From Chamaesiphon sp. (GTDB lineage: Bacteria > Cyanobacteriota > Cyanobacteriia > Cyanobacteriales > Chamaesiphonaceae): a DNA stretch of 15,625 nt. Where the stretch lies: positions 1-15,625 of the forward strand of contig JAJAZF010000014.1 of the NCBI GenBank assembly GCA_026785875.1, read 5' to 3'. Numbering within the stretch: the first letter of the stretch is position 1; every line of letters starts with the position of its first letter. Shown here piece by piece: positions 12,111 to 15,625 of this stretch. The position numbers and the translations under genes are program-made. The notes beneath the pieces were generated by a model. It saw nothing but the letters and a program-made list of their open reading frames with translations, was not told the origin of the DNA and searched no databases.

Positions 12111-13202
12111 TCACCATCCTTGTTGCTCTACCAAGTCGATACAAAGCTGATTGATAGCGGGTAAATCGGGATGAGAAGGAAGACTTGAAGTATCGTAGGC
12201 TCGATCGAGTTCGGCAACCAAATCGTCAGCGATCTTTGTTACTTGTTCATAGGTCAACTCTCCATGTAAAATTGCTTTGAGTTCATCAGCATCGCCGATA
12301 TCCTGTCGATCGACAAATACCTCACCCGATTGTAAAATCTCTAAGCCACTGCGGAGTAGTCTGATACAGTGCATCGCGTGTTTGAGATCGAAACCCGATT
12401 GTCTTTCCATCCCCGCACGAGTAGGATTACGATTAGTTTGCCAGGATTGGTAAGCATTCCATTCCCGTAGGGCATTTTGGTATTGCTGACTTTTTTGGAG
12501 TAGTTTGATAAAATCGCCGCGACTATTAGTGAGATTTTGGGTATATTCTAAGACCTCATCAGTGAGATTATGTTGCTTTAATAGTCCCTTATAGTCGATA
12601 TCTCCAGTTAACAATCGATGCAACTCTTGAGCTTCGGCTAAATACTCAATTTTTCCGCGTACCAACCCATAGAGATATTCGAGGAAAGCGTGTAACTCCT
12701 CCTTGCTTAATGGACGTTCGGCGGTAAGCCCAAATTTTTCAGGCGTTGGTTGTTCCTGTGGTGGATTGAGCAACCATTTTCGATGAGAATCAATCTTCTT
12801 GATTTGAGCGAAAGCATAACCAGAATATGTATGCTTTACCCGTTTGCTCAGGAACATCTGACGATGTTGGATGAGATATTCGCCAACTTCAGTTTTGACT
12901 GGATACTGTTTGAGCCATAGTAGCTCTAAAATATTCGGGTTGGCTCCAGCCAGTAGCTGAATAAACTTTTTCAGTTCATAAATAACTGTATCTTTCTGTC
13001 CATCGAGAAATTCAAAAATCCCAGGTTCGGTATCCCAACCACTATCTTTTTGCTCGACTTTATCAAAACCTAAATAATATGGCTTCCCAGCAATAAATAC
13101 CCCCCGATAATCGAGATCGGATTCGGGACGGCTCAAGCCATAGCCATGACTACCAGCCAAGCCAATCAAGATCGTGCGGGGTTCAACTTCTAAACGTTGC
13201 AT
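12111..13202 (-). CDS. RlaP-like nucleotidyltransferase (COG3541 / PF10127-type)
   Basis: This 363-residue protein has a polymerase-beta-type nucleotidyltransferase core at its N-terminus: LIGLAGSHGYGLSRPESDLDYRGVF (12-36). It includes the GS motif (Gly17-Ser18) and the D-x-D pair Asp29 and Asp31. The rest is helical, with a His/Leu-rich motif FDLKHAMHCIRLLRSGLEIL (272-291) that I associate with COG3541 proteins such as YcgL and the RNA-repair-linked RlaP family. Expected chemistry is nucleotide transfer to an unknown acceptor; the link to RNA repair comes from family context and is not shown here, since no ligase or kinase gene lies nearby. Length is normal. The upstream VOC gene is on the same strand with a 45-nt gap, so the two may be co-transcribed. 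The stop codon abuts a heptanucleotide array. Confidence 0.82.
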   Translation of the reverse strand: MQRLEVEPRTILIGLAGSHGYGLSRPESDLDYRGVFIAGKPYYLGFDKVEQKDSGWDTEPGIFEFLDGQKDTVIYELKKFIQLLAGANPNILELLWLKQYPVKTEVGEYLIQHRQMFLSKRVKHTYSGYAFAQIKKIDSHRKWLLNPPQEQPTPEKFGLTAERPLSKEELHAFLEYLYGLVRGKIEYLAEAQELHRLLTGDIDYKGLLKQHNLTDEVLEYTQNLTNSRGDFIKLLQKSQQYQNALREWNAYQSWQTNRNPTRAGMERQSGFDLKHAMHCIRLLRSGLEILQSGEVFVDRQDIGDADELKAILHGELTYEQVTKIADDLVAELDRAYDTSSLPSHPDLPAINQLCIDLVEQQGW

Positions 13203-13247
13203 AAGTTAGGCTTGAGGAATTAGCTTGAGATGAACAACAGCGAACGA

Positions 13248-13616
13248 TTATTCACTGGCTGATTGATGTAAAATTAAGCGATTACCGTCAGGATCGTAGG
13301 CATAGATTTCTCGCCCGTGAGAGGCTGTGCTAATTTGTCCCGACGGGGGATAGCCGAGTTGAGCTAATTTGTCGATCGATCGATCCAAATTATCTACCTC
13401 CAGACACAGACTCATCCCACTCTGACTAGGATGCCCAAATTCATCGCGATTGCTCGGCTTTGGGCAAAAAATCCCCAACCGCACCCCAGCAATTGCAAAC
13501 TCAGCATACACATGGGGAATAGATGGCTGGGGAGTAGATTCCAAAAATTGGGTGTAGAAGTCTACTACTACATCGAAATTAACACTCGAGATCGTAACTA
13601 AAGCAGCAGTGAACAT
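13248..13616 (-). CDS. VOC family protein (glyoxalase-like)
   Basis: This 122-residue protein has the paired beta-alpha-beta-beta-beta layout of VOC proteins. The first module is TAALVTISSVNFDVVVDFYTQFL (3-25) and the second is SLCLEVDNLDRSIDKLAQLG (69-88), ending with the typical REIYAYDPDGNRLILHQ (102-118). The usual N-terminal metal-ligand position has no His or Glu (ALVTISS), so the canonical four-ligand site seen in the other VOC protein at 8896 is not intact; it may not be a classical metal enzyme. Substrate is unknown. It is transcribed divergently from aspC and is followed on the same strand by the nucleotidyltransferase gene after 45 nt. Confidence 0.82.
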   Translation of the reverse strand: MFTAALVTISSVNFDVVVDFYTQFLESTPQPSIPHVYAEFAIAGVRLGIFCPKPSNRDEFGHPSQSGMSLCLEVDNLDRSIDKLAQLGYPPSGQISTASHGREIYAYDPDGNRLILHQSASE

Positions 13617-13925
13617 AAATAAGTCAACAGAAATTTTGTCTGCTCATCAACCCCAAAGTGGGGTAAGGCAGATCTTCCCTAATATCATAATTGACTAAAA
13701 CCTAGATGGTGAGCAGTGCCTACACTAATATTTTGAGCTTAATACCCAATCTATTAAAACTCTCTCCCATCTTCTATCTCCCATTTTTCCCCTTTTTTGA
13801 CTATTGACCAGTGTTCAAATGGGTTTATAATTGCTACGCTTGGTGAATTATATAGAAATAAAGACAACTCGCACACACACAGTGTAACAACATTGGGCGG
13901 GGTGACTGGGGAGCAATCATAAGTT
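13617..13925. other. 309-bp divergent region between the VOC gene and aspC
   Basis: No convincing gene lies here. Features seen are a small hairpin (acccc-aaagt-ggggt) near 13650, an Asn/Thr-free pyrimidine-rich stretch around 13760-13795, and the aspC promoter candidate at 13804-13831. The motif gcagtgcctac near 13714 resembles gcagtgcccac near 9350, possibly relics of one dispersed repeat. Confidence 0.5.
13804..13831 (+). promoter_or_regulatory. Candidate sigma-70 promoter of aspC
   Basis: TTGACC at 13804-13809 and TATAAT at 13826-13831 are separated by 16 nt, giving a leader of about 88 nt before the aspC ATG. Both boxes are close to consensus. Confidence 0.55.
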
Positions 13926-15092
13926 ATGGAATTGGCACAGCGCATCACCGGAATTAAACCATCTGTTACCCTCGCTATTGCTGCGATGGCTAAGGCAATG
14001 CAGCAAGATGGCAAGGACATCTGTAGTTTCAGTGCTGGGGAGCCTGACTTTGATACTCCAGAACATATTAAAGATGCTGCCAAGCAAGCATTAGATCGCG
14101 GTAAAACCAAGTATGGTGCGGCTGCTGGCGAACCTCAGCTCCGCGAAGCGATCGCGCATAAGCTTCAGCGCGATAATAATTTAAACTATGGTGCTGCCAA
14201 TATTTTAGTCACCAATGGCGGCAAGCATTCGCTCTACAACCTGATGGTGACACTGATCGATCCTGGCGATGAGGTGATAATTCCGGCACCATTTTGGTTG
14301 AGCTATCCCGAAATGGTTAAATTGGCAGGTGGTATCCCCATCATTGTGGATACCGATAGTAGTACCGATTATAAAATCTCACCTGAAGCCCTCAACGCTG
14401 CAATTACCCCCAAAACTAAATTATTCATCCTCAACTCTCCTTCAAATCCTTCCGGCGTAGTCTATACTCGGGCTGAGTTACAGGCTTTGGCAAAGGTAAT
14501 TGTCGATCGAGATATCTTGGTTGTCTCTGATGAGATCTACGAGAAAATCATCTACGATGGGGTCGAACAAGTCAGTATTGGTGCCCTCGGTGAGGACATT
14601 TTTCAGCGGACAATTATTAGTAATGGATTTGCTAAAGCGTATTCGATGACTGGTTGGCGCGTTGGTTATCTAGCTGCTCCAGTTGCACTGATTCAGGCCG
14701 CTAGTGCCCTCCAAGGGCATAGTACATCGAATGTGTGTACTTTTGCTCAATATGGAGCGATCGCCGCTCTAGAAGGCTCCCAGGACTGTATGGAAACCAT
14801 GCGCCGAGCATTTGCCCAGCGGCGACAGGTAATATTAGAGCGTCTCCAAGCAATTCCTGGTTTAACTTGTGCCAAACCAGATGGGGCTTTTTATCTGTTT
14901 ATCAACATTGGTAATACAAATATTAAATCTTTAGATTTTTGTCAGCAATTACTCGAACAGCAGCAAGTAGCAACCATTCCCGGGCAACCATTTGGCGCAG
15001 ACGACCATATTCGGATCTCTTATGCTACAGACTTAATCACGATCGAGAAAGGAATGGACAGATTAGCTAAATTTGTCCGCTCACAGATCTAA
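13926..15092 (+). CDS. aspC: Aspartate aminotransferase (class I PLP-dependent)
   Basis: This 388-residue PLP enzyme transfers an amino group between aspartate and 2-oxoglutarate, linking nitrogen assimilation to the aspartate family. It belongs to the thermophile/cyanobacterial subgroup of fold-type I, some members of which also use prephenate. Seen in the sequence: SFSAGEPDFDTPEHIK (34-49), TKYGAAAGEPQLREAI (61-76), VTNGGKHSLYNL (95-106), the PLP-contact Asn174 in NSPSNPSG, Asp202 and Tyr205 in SDEIYEKIIYDG, the Schiff-base Lys237 in SNGFAKAYSMTGWRVGY, and substrate-carboxylate Arg363 in DDHIRISYATD. Length and all catalytic residues are intact. GGGGAG at 13908-13913 precedes ATG 13926 by 12 nt. 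It appears to be a single-gene unit with its own promoter. Confidence 0.95.
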   Translation: MELAQRITGIKPSVTLAIAAMAKAMQQDGKDICSFSAGEPDFDTPEHIKDAAKQALDRGKTKYGAAAGEPQLREAIAHKLQRDNNLNYGAANILVTNGGKHSLYNLMVTLIDPGDEVIIPAPFWLSYPEMVKLAGGIPIIVDTDSSTDYKISPEALNAAITPKTKLFILNSPSNPSGVVYTRAELQALAKVIVDRDILVVSDEIYEKIIYDGVEQVSIGALGEDIFQRTIISNGFAKAYSMTGWRVGYLAAPVALIQAASALQGHSTSNVCTFAQYGAIAALEGSQDCMETMRRAFAQRRQVILERLQAIPGLTCAKPDGAFYLFINIGNTNIKSLDFCQQLLEQQQVATIPGQPFGADDHIRISYATDLITIEKGMDRLAKFVRSQI

Positions 15093-15173
15093 TCCAACGT
15101 TGAACATAGACTAAACCCAACAGAATATCTCAATCTATTGCTAAACGCTAAGTTAATCCCAGATCGGTCGATC

Positions 15174-15289
15174 GATACAATGTAAAAAAATCGCCATCAA
15201 CTTTCAGGTATATCGCTCGATCGACAGATATAATGTAAAAAAGATAACCATCAACTTTCACATATTCTGGGTTTACATTGTCTGTAGCA
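15174..15289. repeat. Direct and inverted repeats upstream of the glycosyltransferase
   Basis: Two imperfect direct repeats of about 33 nt (15174-15206 and 15227-15260, offset 53-54 bp) share a/gata-(c/t)aatgtaaaaaa and (c)catcaactttca. A third copy of the core acaatgtaaa appears inverted as tttacattgt at 15272-15281. They lie between aspC and the gene starting at 15354, in its probable promoter region. They could be regulator-binding sites or a small duplicated element. Confidence 0.6.
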
Positions 15290-15353
15290 TCTCTCTGGGA
15301 GGCTAAATGGTCGATTACCAATTAGGGACAGGAAGGTAGCGCAACCACTAGCG

Positions 15354-15625
15354 ATGAAAATTTTAGTTCTCATTTGGGAATTCCCACCTCGCCTAATCGG
15401 CGGAATTGCTCGTCACGGTGCGGAATTGTACCCAGAGCTGGTTAAATTAGGTCATGAGATTCACCTCATCACTGTCGAGTTCAATCAAGCACCAGCTAAA
15501 GAAATCATCGAAGGCATCTATGTCCACCGCGTTCCTGTCGCTGGATTCAGCCAAGATATCTTTAACTGGATTGACAATATGAATGACAGCATGAGCAGGT
15601 ATGGCGCGAAGTTAATCGAGCGAAC
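15354..15625 (+). CDS. Glycosyltransferase family 4 protein, 5' part only
   Basis: The reading frame starts at ATG 15354 and runs off the window end, giving 90 residues plus. The N-terminus MKILVLIWEFPPRLIGGIA, then RHGAELYPELVKLGHEIHLITVEF, is the classic GT-B donor-independent N-terminal Rossmann half of GT4 enzymes (also seen in glycogen-synthase-like GT5), with the P-P-R-x-x-G-G-I loop near the acceptor site. GT4 members use nucleotide sugars to build exopolysaccharide, lipopolysaccharide or glycolipids. No in-frame start is available upstream; GGAAGG at 15331-15336 is too far (17 nt) to be a standard ribosome binding site. The C-terminal nucleotide-sugar domain is outside the window, so substrate cannot be judged. 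Confidence 0.82.
   Translation, partial: MKILVLIWEFPPRLIGGIARHGAELYPELVKLGHEIHLITVEFNQAPAKEIIEGIYVHRVPVAGFSQDIFNWIDNMNDSMSRYGAKLIER

Noticed and set aside
13754..14110. 118-residue minus-strand open frame overlapping the start of aspC
   Set aside because: It is the antisense shadow of the conserved aspC N-terminus and of its promoter region; composition is Ser/Cys-rich and unlike a real protein.
15174..15289. Repeats as a CRISPR array
   Set aside because: Only two imperfect direct copies and one inverted core, with no regular repeat-spacer structure and no cas gene.

Overview
The window is cyanobacterial chromosome. Three things point there: eight exact copies of the HIP1 octamer GCGATCGC in 15.6 kb (about 0.24 expected from base frequencies), many partial CGATCG sites, and genes of cyanobacterial type (a group 3 SigF-like sigma factor, a cyanobacterial AspC, several small proteins seen mainly in cyanobacteria). 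Two heptanucleotide tandem arrays also fit cyanobacteria. I do not assign a genus.

Layout. 1-1142: a minus-strand tRNA-Lys(UUU) with a probable terminator, preceded on the same strand by an aldose-1-epimerase-like mutarotase. 1594-4982: five plus-strand genes, namely a small conserved protein, a 441-residue protein of unknown function, a YeaQ/GlsB-type stress membrane protein, a two-helix membrane protein with a zinc ribbon, and a second small membrane protein. 5014-5148: a hairpin and a 109-bp foldback element. 5213-6064: sigF on the minus strand. 6561-8632: the protein-export, transcription and ribosome cluster secE-nusG-rplK-rplA, closed by a 46-nt perfect palindrome that acts as a strong terminator candidate.

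The usual cyanobacterial continuation rplJ-rplL is absent, and no tRNA-Trp lies ahead of secE. In place of rplJ-rplL comes a visibly AT-rich stretch (about 8.87-10.5 kb) with a YaeR-like VOC protein, an orphan 123-residue protein with its own near-consensus promoter and terminator, and a convergent Asn/Tyr/Gly-rich protein. 10539-11897: a tight minus-strand operon of a GNAT acetyltransferase, a small unknown protein and a PIN/NYN-like putative nuclease. 11964-12107: the two heptanucleotide arrays. 12111-13616: a RlaP-like nucleotidyltransferase and a second VOC protein on the minus strand. 13926-15092: aspC with a good sigma-70 promoter. 15354 to the end: the start of a GT4-type glycosyltransferase, with a repeated motif upstream.

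I found no CRISPR array, transposase, prophage or recognisable multi-gene defence system. The more unusual items are the broken ribosomal-protein synteny with the AT-rich insert, the GNAT/small-protein/PIN operon, candidate leader structures next to the secE and rplA ribosome binding sites, and the repeat elements.
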